NCBI RefSeq assembly: GCF_002993365.1
Contig: NZ_PVNP01000212.1
Span: 1 to 59,915, forward strand
Direction of reading: 5' to 3'
DNA length: 59,915 nt
Origin: Marisediminitalea alba
GTDB taxonomy: Bacteria; Pseudomonadota; Gammaproteobacteria; Enterobacterales; Alteromonadaceae
Shown here: positions 17,093 to 24,796 of the stretch, in pieces
Layout: each line of letters begins with the position of its first letter
Position numbering within the stretch: position 1 is the stretch's first letter
Notes under the pieces: generated by a model
What the model was told of the DNA's origin: nothing
Database searches by the model: none
The model's input: the letters and a program-made list of their open reading frames with translations, nothing else
Made by a program: the position numbers and the translations under genes

Positions 17093-19561
17093 TTATTCGT
17101 TATCCTCTGAACCGCTTTGCTGGGCTTCTCGCTGTGCTTTCTTCGCTTTGGCGCGGGCAACCGCAGCGGCGATTTTTGCCTTGCGCTGGGCTTCCTGTGA
17201 GTCTTCTTCCTGCGCGGGCTCTGCCGGTTCATGTTCGGTTGCCTGAGGCTCGCTCTCAGCATGCTCAGCCGCTTGTTTCTTAGCTTTTGCTTTGGCAACA
17301 GCAGCGGCGATTTTAGCCTTGCGCTGGGCTTCCGGTGAGTCTTCTTCCTGCGCGGGCTCTGCCGGTTCATGTTCGGTTGCCTGAGGCTCGCTCTCAGCAT
17401 GCTCAGCCGCTTGTTTCTTAGCTTTTGCTTTGGCAACAGCAGCGGCGATTTTAGCCTTGCGCTGGGCTTCCGGTGAATCTTCTTCCTGCGCGGGCTCTTG
17501 CGGTTCCAGTTCAGTTGCCTGAGGCTCGCTCTCAGCTTGCTCAGCCGCTTGTTTTTTAGCTTTTGCTTTGGCGACAGCGGCGGCGATTTTAGCCTTGCGC
17601 TGGGCTTCCCGGCTATCGCTGTCATCGCCTGTCTCGGCCGAGCTTTCTGTTGGCGCCCCTGACGCTGCTTCTTTCTTCGCTTTGGCTTTGGCAACCGCTG
17701 CGGCTACCTTGGCTTTTCGTGCGTCTTCAGCGCTTTCTGCAGGTGTTGAATCAGTTGTGTTTGCAGTGTCGTCCGGCTCTGTTTGTTGAGCGGCTTTTTT
17801 GGCTTTCGCTCTGGCCACGGCTGCTGCTACTTTTGCCTTGCGGTCGTCTTCAGCACTACCTTGTGAATCAGCTACGGGAGCTTCGGCTTGCTGGGCTTTT
17901 TTAGCCTTTGCCCGGGCAATCGCAGCGGCGACCTTAGCTTTGTTGTCGTCAGGTTTAGTTTCAGCACCTGCCGGACTTTCCGTTGCCTGAGCCTGTTCAG
18001 CCTTCTTAGCTTTTGCTCTGGCCAGTGCAGCGGCTACTTTATCTTTTGCTCCACCGTTTTCGCCAGTGGCCGGTTGCGTGGCCTGCTTACGAGCTGCGGC
18101 AGCTTTTTTGTGCTTGGCTTCACGCTCTTGCTTTTCTTTTTCAAGGCGGGCCTTGCGGGCTTCAAAACGCTGTTTGGATTTTTCTGCTTTGTCTTTATCG
18201 TCGCGTTGTATTCTGATTTGTGCTTTCGCCTTACGGTAGTAATGCACCAGCGGAATTTCACTGGGACAAACATAAGCGCAGGCACCGCATTCTATGCAGT
18301 CAAACAGGTTGTATTCTTCAGCTTTATCAAGCTCCAGCGCCTTACTGTGCCAGTACATTTGTTGTGGCAGCAGACTTACCGGGCAGGCATCGGCACAGGC
18401 ACTACAGCGAATACACGCCAGCTCCCGCTGACTGAGGTTTAATTCCTTCTTGGCGGGGATCAGCAGGCAGTTGGTGATTTTTACTACGGGGACCTCAACG
18501 GTGGGCAGTGTAAAGCCCATCATCGGGCCGCCCATGATCACCGTGGGCAATTTTTGCTTTTTTAGCTGATACTGAGCCTGGCTGAGCAGGTGCTCTATGG
18601 GAGTTCCAATCAGTGCCCACACATTCTGTGGTTTTTGCACAGCCTCACCGGTTACGGTAACCACCCGCTGTATTAATGGCTTACCGTGTAAAATGGCATC
18701 GGCGATGGCGTAGCAGGTGCCCACGTTAAACATCATCACACCAATGTCTGCCGGCAGACCGGTTCTGGGCACTTCGCGCCCGGTCAACACCTGAATAAGT
18801 TGTTTCTCGCCTCCGGCCGGATATTTTGTGGGGATTTGCACAACGCGAATAGCAGGCGTGTCGTCACACACCTGCTGCATGGTTTTGAAAGCTTCAGGCT
18901 TATTATCCTCAATGGCAATGATCACCACCTTCGGCTCAATCAGGTGACTCAGAATGTCGATTCCCTGGCGAATTTGCCAGGCAAACTCACGCATTAAACG
19001 GTCGTCGGCAGTGATATACGGCTCGCATTCCACCCCGTTGATGATCAGGAACTCAACTTTTTTGCGCGCGGTGGATTTAATATGGGTGGGAAAGCCCGCG
19101 CCGCCCATGCCGGCAATACCGGCCTCGCAAATAGCGCTGATCAGCGATGATTTAGTCTGATGCTGGTAATCAGCGATAGGTTTGAGTGCTGTCCAGGTGT
19201 CGTTGCCGTCAGCTTCGATAACCACACAAAGCTCTGGCAGACCACTGGGATGAGCCGTGGTGCGCTCTTCAATTGCGGTGACCAATCCAGATGTCGGCGC
19301 ATGTACCGGCACTGAAAAAGGATGCGGGCTGCTGGTAAGCGTTTGCCCTTTTAATACTCTATCGCCAACTGACACCAGACAAGCGCCTGCGGTGCCGATG
19401 TGCTGTTTTATCGGGATAACCAGCTGTTTGGGGACTGGCAACGTGTTGATTGCCGTTTGATTGGACAGGTGCTTACGCCCGTCCGGGTGTACACCACCGG
19501 GGAAGGCCCAGAATTTTTGCTGCTCGATGCGCTCGACTATCTGCTCAAAATCATACGGCAT
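17093..19561 (-). CDS. rnfC: Rnf complex subunit C with extended repetitive tail
   Basis: An 822-residue peripheral subunit that binds NADH/FMN and two [4Fe-4S] clusters. The N-terminal half is standard: MGGAGFPTHIKS (nucleotide loop), INGVECEPYIT, then CIRCSACADACP (about 375) and CIECGACAYVCP (about 414). From about 445 the protein is a charged Ala/Lys/Glu-rich tail in which KAKIAAAVAKAKAKK recurs about eight times with Glu/Pro-rich linkers. The last units are near-perfect copies of 46 residues (138 bp). The tail roughly doubles the length compared with short RnfC proteins such as those of Clostridia; long Ala/Lys tails also occur in enteric RsxC. Its role is unknown. Confidence 0.96.
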   Translation of the reverse strand: MPYDFEQIVERIEQQKFWAFPGGVHPDGRKHLSNQTAINTLPVPKQLVIPIKQHIGTAGACLVSVGDRVLKGQTLTSSPHPFSVPVHAPTSGLVTAIEERTTAHPSGLPELCVVIEADGNDTWTALKPIADYQHQTKSSLISAICEAGIAGMGGAGFPTHIKSTARKKVEFLIINGVECEPYITADDRLMREFAWQIRQGIDILSHLIEPKVVIIAIEDNKPEAFKTMQQVCDDTPAIRVVQIPTKYPAGGEKQLIQVLTGREVPRTGLPADIGVMMFNVGTCYAIADAILHGKPLIQRVVTVTGEAVQKPQNVWALIGTPIEHLLSQAQYQLKKQKLPTVIMGGPMMGFTLPTVEVPVVKITNCLLIPAKKELNLSQRELACIRCSACADACPVSLLPQQMYWHSKALELDKAEEYNLFDCIECGACAYVCPSEIPLVHYYRKAKAQIRIQRDDKDKAEKSKQRFEARKARLEKEKQEREAKHKKAAAARKQATQPATGENGGAKDKVAAALARAKAKKAEQAQATESPAGAETKPDDNKAKVAAAIARAKAKKAQQAEAPVADSQGSAEDDRKAKVAAAVARAKAKKAAQQTEPDDTANTTDSTPAESAEDARKAKVAAAVAKAKAKKEAASGAPTESSAETGDDSDSREAQRKAKIAAAVAKAKAKKQAAEQAESEPQATELEPQEPAQEEDSPEAQRKAKIAAAVAKAKAKKQAAEHAESEPQATEHEPAEPAQEEDSPEAQRKAKIAAAVAKAKAKKQAAEHAESEPQATEHEPAEPAQEEDSQEAQRKAKIAAAVARAKAKKAQREAQQSGSEDNE
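17181..17594 (-). repeat. 138-bp tandem repeats inside rnfC
   Basis: The marker TTGCGCTGGG recurs at 17181, 17319, 17457 and 17595, always 138 bases apart, giving three full units. The first two are almost identical at DNA level and the third is slightly diverged. Each unit encodes 46 residues (KAKIAAAVAKAKAKK core plus an acidic, Pro-containing linker). More diverged copies extend to about 18060. The period is a multiple of three, so copy-number change keeps the frame. Confidence 0.9.
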
Positions 19562-19562
19562 A

Positions 19563-20129
19563 TCAGGAAATCACTTTAACCGGAATGTCGCCACGGGGTG
19601 TTTGATTAAAATCCCACTGCCAGGAGGCAGTAGTGGGGTCCACCGTGACCATATCTATACAATCTACCGGGCAGGGCTCCACGCAGAGATCGCAGCCCGT
19701 GCAGGCATCGGTTATTACCGTGTGCATTTGTTTTGCTGCGCCAACGATGGCATCTACCGGGCAAGCCTGAATACACTTGGTACAGCCGATACATTCGTCT
19801 TCCCGGATGTAGGCTACTTTAGGCGCGGCGTCTTCACCGTGCGCGGCATCCAGCGGTTTGGCTTCTACGCCCATCAGCTCAGCCAACTCCTTAATGGTGG
19901 ATTCGCCGCCTGGCGGGCACTTGTTGATATCATCACCATTGGCAATGGCCTCTGCATAGGGACGACAGCCAGGGTAACCACACTGACCACACTGGGTCTG
20001 CGGAAGAATAGCATCGACCTGATCAACCAGCGGGTCGCCTTCCACTTTAAAGCGAACTGCTGCATAACCAAGGGCCAGCCCGAATGCCAACGCCAGGAGT
20101 CCCAGCGCAATTAATGAAGATAATAACAT
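19563..20129 (-). CDS. rnfB: Rnf complex subunit B (iron-sulfur protein)
   Basis: A 188-residue subunit, anchored by an N-terminal helix, that accepts electrons from ferredoxin. It carries an Fe-S domain (QTQCGQCGYPGCRPYAEAI with a later Cys in NKCPPGG) and two [4Fe-4S] ferredoxin motifs (CIGCTKCIQACP and CTGCDLCVEPCP). The start overlaps the rnfA stop by one base (TAATG) and rnfC follows after one base. Length is close to E. coli RsxB (192). Confidence 0.97.
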   Translation of the reverse strand: MLLSSLIALGLLALAFGLALGYAAVRFKVEGDPLVDQVDAILPQTQCGQCGYPGCRPYAEAIANGDDINKCPPGGESTIKELAELMGVEAKPLDAAHGEDAAPKVAYIREDECIGCTKCIQACPVDAIVGAAKQMHTVITDACTGCDLCVEPCPVDCIDMVTVDPTTASWQWDFNQTPRGDIPVKVIS

Positions 20130-20710
20130 TACAACTTAACCAGTCCGCTAAAGCCCATAAAAGCTAATGACATTAATCCGGCCGTGATCATAGCGATAGA
20201 GGCGCCTTTAAATGGCGTAGGCACGTCGGCTGCTGCCAGCCTTTCGCGCATAGCGGCGAACAATATCATGGCCAGTGAAAACCCCACTGCGGCGCCGAAA
20301 CCATAAACAATACTCTCTACCAGATTATGCTGTTCGGTGAGATTGAGCAGAGCCACCCCAAGTACTGCACAATTGGTGGTAATCAGAGGCAGGAAAATAC
20401 CCAGCAACCGGTACAGCGTCGGGCTGGTTTTGTGAACGACCATTTCAGTAAACTGGACCACTACAGCAATAACCAGAATAAAGCTTAGTGTGCGCAAGAA
20501 ACTGATGCCCAAAGGCTGCAGCAGGTAGGTTTCAACCAGGTAGCTGCACACGGATGCCAGGGTTAGCACGAAAGTGGTGGCCATTGACATGCCTATGGCG
20601 GTTTCGAGCTTACTGGACACACCCATAAACGGGCAGAGTCCGAGAAACTTCACCAGAACAAAGTTATTTACCAGGACTGTACTGATCAGTAACAGTAGAA
20701 ATTCGGTCAT
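20129..20710 (-). CDS. rnfA: Rnf complex subunit A
   Basis: A 193-residue integral membrane subunit with six helices, first gene of the rnfABCDGE-nth operon. Conserved blocks LVKFLGLCPFMGVSSKLETA and PLITTNCAVLGVALL hold the two Cys that bind the intramembrane iron-sulfur centre with RnfE. The length matches E. coli RsxA exactly. The upstream 220 bases hold a 9-bp palindrome and a 12-bp direct repeat, which may control the whole operon. Confidence 0.97.
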   Translation of the reverse strand: MTEFLLLLISTVLVNNFVLVKFLGLCPFMGVSSKLETAIGMSMATTFVLTLASVCSYLVETYLLQPLGISFLRTLSFILVIAVVVQFTEMVVHKTSPTLYRLLGIFLPLITTNCAVLGVALLNLTEQHNLVESIVYGFGAAVGFSLAMILFAAMRERLAAADVPTPFKGASIAMITAGLMSLAFMGFSGLVKL

Positions 20711-20782
20711 CAGGTTTTGCTTACACCGTTATTCAGAATTTTGCCATCAGGGCCTGTTTGACTAAGATGCCGGACAGGTCAT

Positions 20783-20811
20783 AAATATTAGCTCCGTATT
20801 ATCTAATATTT
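20783..20811. repeat. Perfect 9-bp dyad upstream of rnfA
   Basis: AAATATTAG (20783-20791), 11 bases, CTAATATTT (20803-20811). The dyad starts 72 bases upstream of the rnfA start in otherwise gene-free DNA, so it is a candidate operator. It does not match FNR, Fur or LexA consensus. Confidence 0.45.
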
Positions 20812-20851
20812 TGCCTGCAATTAACAATGTTGTTCGACTTAGTTTTTGCTA

Positions 20852-20875
20852 GCTAACCGATTGGCTAACCGATTG
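20852..20875. repeat. 12-bp tandem repeat upstream of the rnf operon
   Basis: GCTAACCGATTG occurs twice head to tail (20852-20863 and 20864-20875), followed by a partial ATTG. It lies between the rnf promoter region and the 3' end of the M28 peptidase gene. One helical turn of spacing would suit a dimeric activator, but slippage is equally possible. Confidence 0.5.
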
Positions 20876-20930
20876 ATTGACGATGTATTACACCGATTGC
20901 GCCTTTGTATGCGGAACAGGCGGGTGAAGA

Positions 20931-22046
20931 TCAGTCACTGGCTGACTGAAGTGATTTATCGCCGGTAAGAAAATTGAACAGAAGTTCAGTGACTGCATTT
21001 AATTGTGTTCGCAGTCGTCCGGGGTAAAGTTGATTTAATTTGTCCAGGCGATCAGCCTGGGTATGCCAGATATAACCCCACCGTTGTTCCTGTTCGGGAT
21101 TACAGGCGGTTTTCTCACTACGGTCGAAGCAATCCCACAGTGATGGATGCAGTGCCTGTGAATAGCCGTCGTAACCATCACGCCCATTAATCGAAAAATT
21201 GGTGGCTTCAATATAACCGACAGGAATACCAGCACAGGCAAAAGGCGCATGATCTGACCATTCACCGGTCTCGCCTTCCCGATAACCAGGATAAGCAGGA
21301 TGTAACCGAAATGGCAGGGAGTTGGCGCTGGCAACGCTCATCAATGCATCGCGCACCGACGCAGACGAATTATAGCTCTCGACTTTATCGCATCGTTTAT
21401 AAACTTTCTTAGTCGGACTGTGGACATACAGGTAATCACCACCTGCGATAGTATCCAGGTTAATCATTGCAGTGGGGAAGGGAGCGCCGGTTAAGAAACG
21501 ACGGTCGTTCTGCAGGGCTGTTGTAAAAGCTTGCGAACCAAACAAACCCACTTCTTCGGCACCAAACAGCACCAGAGTTACAGAGTCTTCAAGTTCCATG
21601 GTGCTGAGCTGTTGGCCAAGAGCTAACAGCAACGCTACGGCGATACCGTTATCTGTTACGCCCTGAGAACCTTCATCTTCTCCCGTAGAGTCGGCGTGAG
21701 CACCGATGACCAGATGCTCCCCTGATTTGCCTGGAAACGTGAGCCAAACATTCGCACTGCGCTTTTTGCTGCCCCGTACAGTAAACGTTACCGGCTGACT
21801 ATTAACGGGAACTCCTGTGCTTTGGCTCCAGTACCGGTTGGTAAAGTCATGCAGCAACCTGCGTTCATTAGAACTGCCTGCAGGGCGGGCGCCAACGTCA
21901 CTTACGATTTCCTGCAGAATCTGCCAGCTTTGCGCAGATACCTGGGCCGATGGCGACGGGGTGGATACGGTTTGTGCCAGGCTGAAACTGCTAAACAGCA
22001 GTTGAGTAACAACCAGGAGCTGAACAAGAAAAACAATGCGGGTCAT
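20931..22046 (-). CDS. Exported M28-family zinc peptidase
   Basis: A 371-residue aminopeptidase-like protein with a signal peptide (MTRIVFLVQLLVV..., cleavage near FSLAQ). The co-catalytic zinc ligands of M28 are visible in order: GAHADSTGE (His, Asp), GVTDNG (Asp), GAEEVGLFG (catalytic Glu, ligand Glu), MINLDTIAGG (Asp), and a late His in IWHTQADRLDKL. Substrate is unknown; relatives release N-terminal residues from peptides. It is transcribed towards rnf and separated from it by about 220 bases. Confidence 0.88.
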   Translation of the reverse strand: MTRIVFLVQLLVVTQLLFSSFSLAQTVSTPSPSAQVSAQSWQILQEIVSDVGARPAGSSNERRLLHDFTNRYWSQSTGVPVNSQPVTFTVRGSKKRSANVWLTFPGKSGEHLVIGAHADSTGEDEGSQGVTDNGIAVALLLALGQQLSTMELEDSVTLVLFGAEEVGLFGSQAFTTALQNDRRFLTGAPFPTAMINLDTIAGGDYLYVHSPTKKVYKRCDKVESYNSSASVRDALMSVASANSLPFRLHPAYPGYREGETGEWSDHAPFACAGIPVGYIEATNFSINGRDGYDGYSQALHPSLWDCFDRSEKTACNPEQEQRWGYIWHTQADRLDKLNQLYPGRLRTQLNAVTELLFNFLTGDKSLQSASD

Positions 22047-22165
22047 AATTCGTTAGCAATCGAAATTGAAAAACACATATAACAAACATAACGCTACTAT
22101 GCATTGAAATTAAGATTGTTTGGGTAATAGAGGGGATTGCTTAAATAGAGCTGGAGCCAGTAAGT

Positions 22166-22242
22166 TGGCTCCCCCTCCCCGACTCGAACGGGGGACCTGC
22201 GGATTAACAGTCCGTCGCTCTAACCAACTGAGCTAAGGGGGA
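22166..22242 (-). tRNA. tRNA-Asn (GUU)
   Basis: A 77-base minus-strand tRNA with encoded CCA. The acceptor stem is TCCCCCT/AGGGGGA, the D arm is GCTCAGTTGGTTAGAGC, the anticodon loop is CTGTTAA with anticodon GTT, and the T loop is TTCGAGT. Confidence 0.97.
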
Positions 22243-22273
22243 ACACTATATCTTACTACTTACTATTGAAACT

Positions 22274-22350
22274 TGGCTCCCCCTCCCCGACTCGAACGGG
22301 GGACCTGCGGATTAACAGTCCGTCGCTCTAACCAACTGAGCTAAGGGGGA
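22274..22350 (-). tRNA. tRNA-Asn (GUU), second identical copy
   Basis: All 77 bases are the same as the copy at 22166-22242, 31 bases away, and in the same direction. The pair is presumably one transcript starting above 22350. Confidence 0.97.
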
Positions 22351-22631
22351 CCTGTGTTTCAACGGAGGCGAATATTAATGACGTAAGATTCTTGTGTCAA
22401 CAAACTTCGTGAAAATTTTCTTTCGTTTGGACAAAAAATGTCATGTAGCGTTGTTTCAGCTCAAAAAACAAACGAAACGCATGTTTTTTCGACTTTACTC
22501 AGGCTTACAAGGCTAATTCATTGAATATTATTAGGTTAATGTCAGTTGTGGAAGAAACAGGGATGCTCTGTGTTACTTTAGTAATTTAAATAAATAAATT
22601 TATAACTAAAAGCTATTAAAAAACTATTGAA

Positions 22632-22651
22632 TACTGTTTTTATATACAGAT
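22632..22651 (+). promoter_or_regulatory. LexA (SOS) box
   Basis: TACTGT, eight A/T bases, ACAG: CTG (22634-22636), ten bases, CAG (22647-22649). It matches the gammaproteobacterial consensus TACTGTATATATATACAGTA at 16 of 20 positions. The next genes on the plus strand are a MATE exporter (766 bases on) and uvrB, a known SOS gene in E. coli. Confidence 0.75.
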
Positions 22652-22755
22652 TTTCATAAATATGTAACCATTGAGGTATTCTCACAAGGTTAGTCGTTAC
22701 TTACAAAAAATGCTGTCGATTAACGTCTAAGCCGCGCCAATACTGGCTCTTAATT

Positions 22756-22782
22756 AGTTATCCACCAAATCTGTGGATAACT
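22756..22782. promoter_or_regulatory. Inverted pair of DnaA boxes
   Basis: AGTTATCCAC (22756-22765) and GTGGATAACT (22773-22782) are perfect inverted arms seven bases apart. The right arm plus the preceding T reads as the complement of a consensus DnaA box TTATCCACA; the left has one mismatch (TTATCCACC). It lies about 105 bases downstream of the LexA box. DnaA or an unknown dyad-binding protein may act here. Confidence 0.6.
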
Positions 22783-23199
22783 ATGTTGATAGAATTGTCG
22801 GAAGAGAGAGAGCACTGCACGTAAGTCAATTTATTGTCACATAGTTGTCACATTGTGGTGGTTTAAAATTTAATAAAAACAATAATTTATATTAAATCTA
22901 TTGGGTAATAGACGAATGTATGTCATTTTTTTAATTTTGGGGATAGACATGATTTTTCTTGTGTGTTAAACGCTGAGGTAATGGGTGTGGTAACGCTTTG
23001 TTAACAATAAATTCACTTAATACACAATTTTGTACGCTGTTTAAAAGTTATTCGGTTTACAGGATGAAGGACCGGATTTGCTTAGATACACGTTCTAAGC
23101 GCCTGATTGCTTATGTATAGGTTGTCACAATAGTATCTGGGTGAAATATGAACAAATAAGTTTCCGTTATTAATCGTGAAATTGATAAAAAGAGCGGAA

Positions 23200-23340
23200 A
23201 TGTTGCCGGTTTATGTTCTAGCGTTTTTATTTGATAAATCCCTGTTGTTCACTGACGCGGTCGATTACACTTGGACATTACATCTATTGGCTTTAAAAAT
23301 CGCCAAATTAATTAACCATTCCGGGCAAGATGCTACGTAG
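23200..23340 (+). CDS. Possible 46-residue ORF in the uvrB control region
   Basis: Starts MLPVYVLAFLFDKSLLF and has a second hydrophobic stretch (LHLLALKIAKL). The ribosome site is weak (GAGCGG close to the ATG). Downstream of a LexA box such a peptide could resemble SOS-induced small membrane proteins, but it may be chance. Listed so that it can be tested. Confidence 0.2.
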   Translation: MLPVYVLAFLFDKSLLFTDAVDYTWTLHLLALKIAKLINHSGQDAT

Positions 23341-23416
23341 TAATCTTAAACTACCTCGTTGTTTGCCACATGATGCCGGGCAGGCAGTCAGTAACGTCAG
23401 TCTATTAAAGTTATAA

Positions 23417-24784
23417 GTGAGCAGAGTGAAGCAGGATAAATCACGAGATTTAATCAATGGTGATATTGCCGAGTCGTTAAAACGCATGACCGTTCCCATG
23501 ATCATTGGCATGATCATGATGATGAGCTTTGGCCTTATTGATACTTTTTTTGTAAGCCTGCTGGGTACTGAGCCACTGGCTGCAATCAGTTTTACTTTTC
23601 CGGTAACTTTTACACTAATCAGTTTGAACATTGGTCTCGGTATCGGGACCTCAGCCGTGATCGCCCGCCTGGCCGGACAGGGCAAGCAGGATGGCGCCCG
23701 GGAGACTGGCTCCGGGGCACTGATGCTGTCTTTCATTATGGTAGGCATTCTTGCTTTGTGCGGTGGCTTCAGTATTGATTTTGTGTTTCAGTTACTGGGC
23801 GCTCAGCAACATTTGATGCCGCATATTCATGATTATATGGAAATCTGGTACTTTGCTTCGGTGTTTCTCGCTATGCCGATGGTGGGGAATAGCATACTAC
23901 GCGCCCGCGGCGACACCAAAACACCGAGCATTATTATGGCCACGGGCGGTGGCATCAATGCGCTGCTGGATCCGCTGTTTATTTTTGGTTTGGGTCCGGT
24001 GCCAGCCATGGGCATTGGTGGTGCAGCCCTGGCTACACTTATTTCCTGGATTGTTTGTTCAGTGTGGATTCTGTATTTGCTGGCCAGGCAACGTAATTAT
24101 ATTTTACCCCGTCTGTTAACAGTCAAAGAGTTGGCTGAACGTAGTCGCTCTATCTTGCATATTGCGCTGCCGGCTGCCGGCGCTAATATGCTTACGCCTA
24201 TTGCCGGTGCCATTCTGACCCGCGTTGTTGCAGGGTATGGCGAAGAAGCCGTCGCTGCCTGGGGGGTAGGGAGTCGGCTGGAGTCATTCACTACCATAGT
24301 GGTGCTGGCGCTATCGATGTCATTACCGCCGTTCATTAGTCAAAACATGGGCGCCAATTGCATTGGTCGCGTCAAAGACGCGTATTGGCTGATAGTAAAA
24401 TTTGTGCTGGCGTGGCAATTGTTTATCAGTGTGGTGTTATGGCTGTGCTCTGGCCTGTTGGCATCGCTGTTTGCCAAAGAGCAACAGGTGGCTGAATTGA
24501 TCCAGATGTTTCTGGTTATTGTACCTTTAGGGTATGGTTTACAGGGCATCGTTATCCTCACCAATTCCTCGCTAAATGCGATTCATTTGCCTATGTCGGC
24601 GCTGGTACTTAGTGTGATTCGGCTGTTCGTCTTTTTTGTGCCGATCACCATAACCATGGGCGTATTTTATGACTTGCAGGGTATCTTTACCGGCGCGGTG
24701 ATAGCGAACTTATTAATGGCTGTGGTATCGGTGTACTGGTTCCGACGGTCTTTGCGGGTAGTCTCTGTACAAACACACGAATAA
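23417..24784 (+). CDS. MATE-family multidrug efflux transporter
   Basis: About 455 residues with twelve predicted membrane helices in two homologous halves, the multidrug and toxin extrusion fold that exports cationic drugs in exchange for Na+ or H+. Family features include LKRMTVPMIIGMIMMMSFGLI in helix 1, the NIGLGIGTSAVIARLAGQGK loop after helix 2, and GNSILRARGDTKTP between helices 5 and 6. The start is uncertain: GTG at 23417 or GTG at 23426. uvrB begins 12 bases after the stop, so the two genes probably form one unit under the long upstream control region. Confidence 0.9.
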   Translation: MSRVKQDKSRDLINGDIAESLKRMTVPMIIGMIMMMSFGLIDTFFVSLLGTEPLAAISFTFPVTFTLISLNIGLGIGTSAVIARLAGQGKQDGARETGSGALMLSFIMVGILALCGGFSIDFVFQLLGAQQHLMPHIHDYMEIWYFASVFLAMPMVGNSILRARGDTKTPSIIMATGGGINALLDPLFIFGLGPVPAMGIGGAALATLISWIVCSVWILYLLARQRNYILPRLLTVKELAERSRSILHIALPAAGANMLTPIAGAILTRVVAGYGEEAVAAWGVGSRLESFTTIVVLALSMSLPPFISQNMGANCIGRVKDAYWLIVKFVLAWQLFISVVLWLCSGLLASLFAKEQQVAELIQMFLVIVPLGYGLQGIVILTNSSLNAIHLPMSALVLSVIRLFVFFVPITITMGVFYDLQGIFTGAVIANLLMAVVSVYWFRRSLRVVSVQTHE

Positions 24785-24796
24785 AGGTTTTATAAC

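Larger units (their letters stand above)
22351..23416. other. 1.07-kb AT-rich control region upstream of MATE-uvrB
   Basis: No convincing long gene on either strand. The first part should hold the tRNA-Asn promoter. Then come a LexA box (22632-22651), an inverted DnaA-box pair (22756-22782) and a direct repeat TTGTCACAT twice, 11 bases apart (22834-22842, 22845-22853). I see no Rho-independent terminator between the LexA box and the MATE start, so a long leader or a small RNA is possible. Only very short frames occur; the longest, 46 residues, is at 23200-23340. Confidence 0.65.

Noticed and set aside
17181..17594. Regular repeats as a CRISPR array
   Set aside because: The 138-bp units are contiguous, without distinct spacers, and are translated in frame within rnfC.
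16828..17694. 288-residue Lys/Arg-rich frame on the minus strand
   Set aside because: It is the shifted frame of the rnfC repeats and shares its periodicity; rnfC and rnfD explain the DNA.
17888..18442. 184-residue frame on the plus strand
   Set aside because: Antisense to the conserved cluster-binding and tail part of rnfC, with no ribosome site or recognisable domain.
22756..22782. DnaA-box pair as chromosomal origin
   Set aside because: Only two boxes, no cluster of further boxes and none of the usual oriC neighbours (mnmG, dnaA, dnaN); a regulatory role fits better.
22834..22853. TTGTCACAT direct repeat as a specific operator shared with the asnB upstream region (TTGTCACATAGTT near 32774)
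   Set aside because: A 13-base match between two places in 60 kb is expected by chance.
23308..23748. 146-residue minus-strand frame
   Set aside because: Antisense to the start of the MATE gene; the plus-strand protein has clear family motifs.
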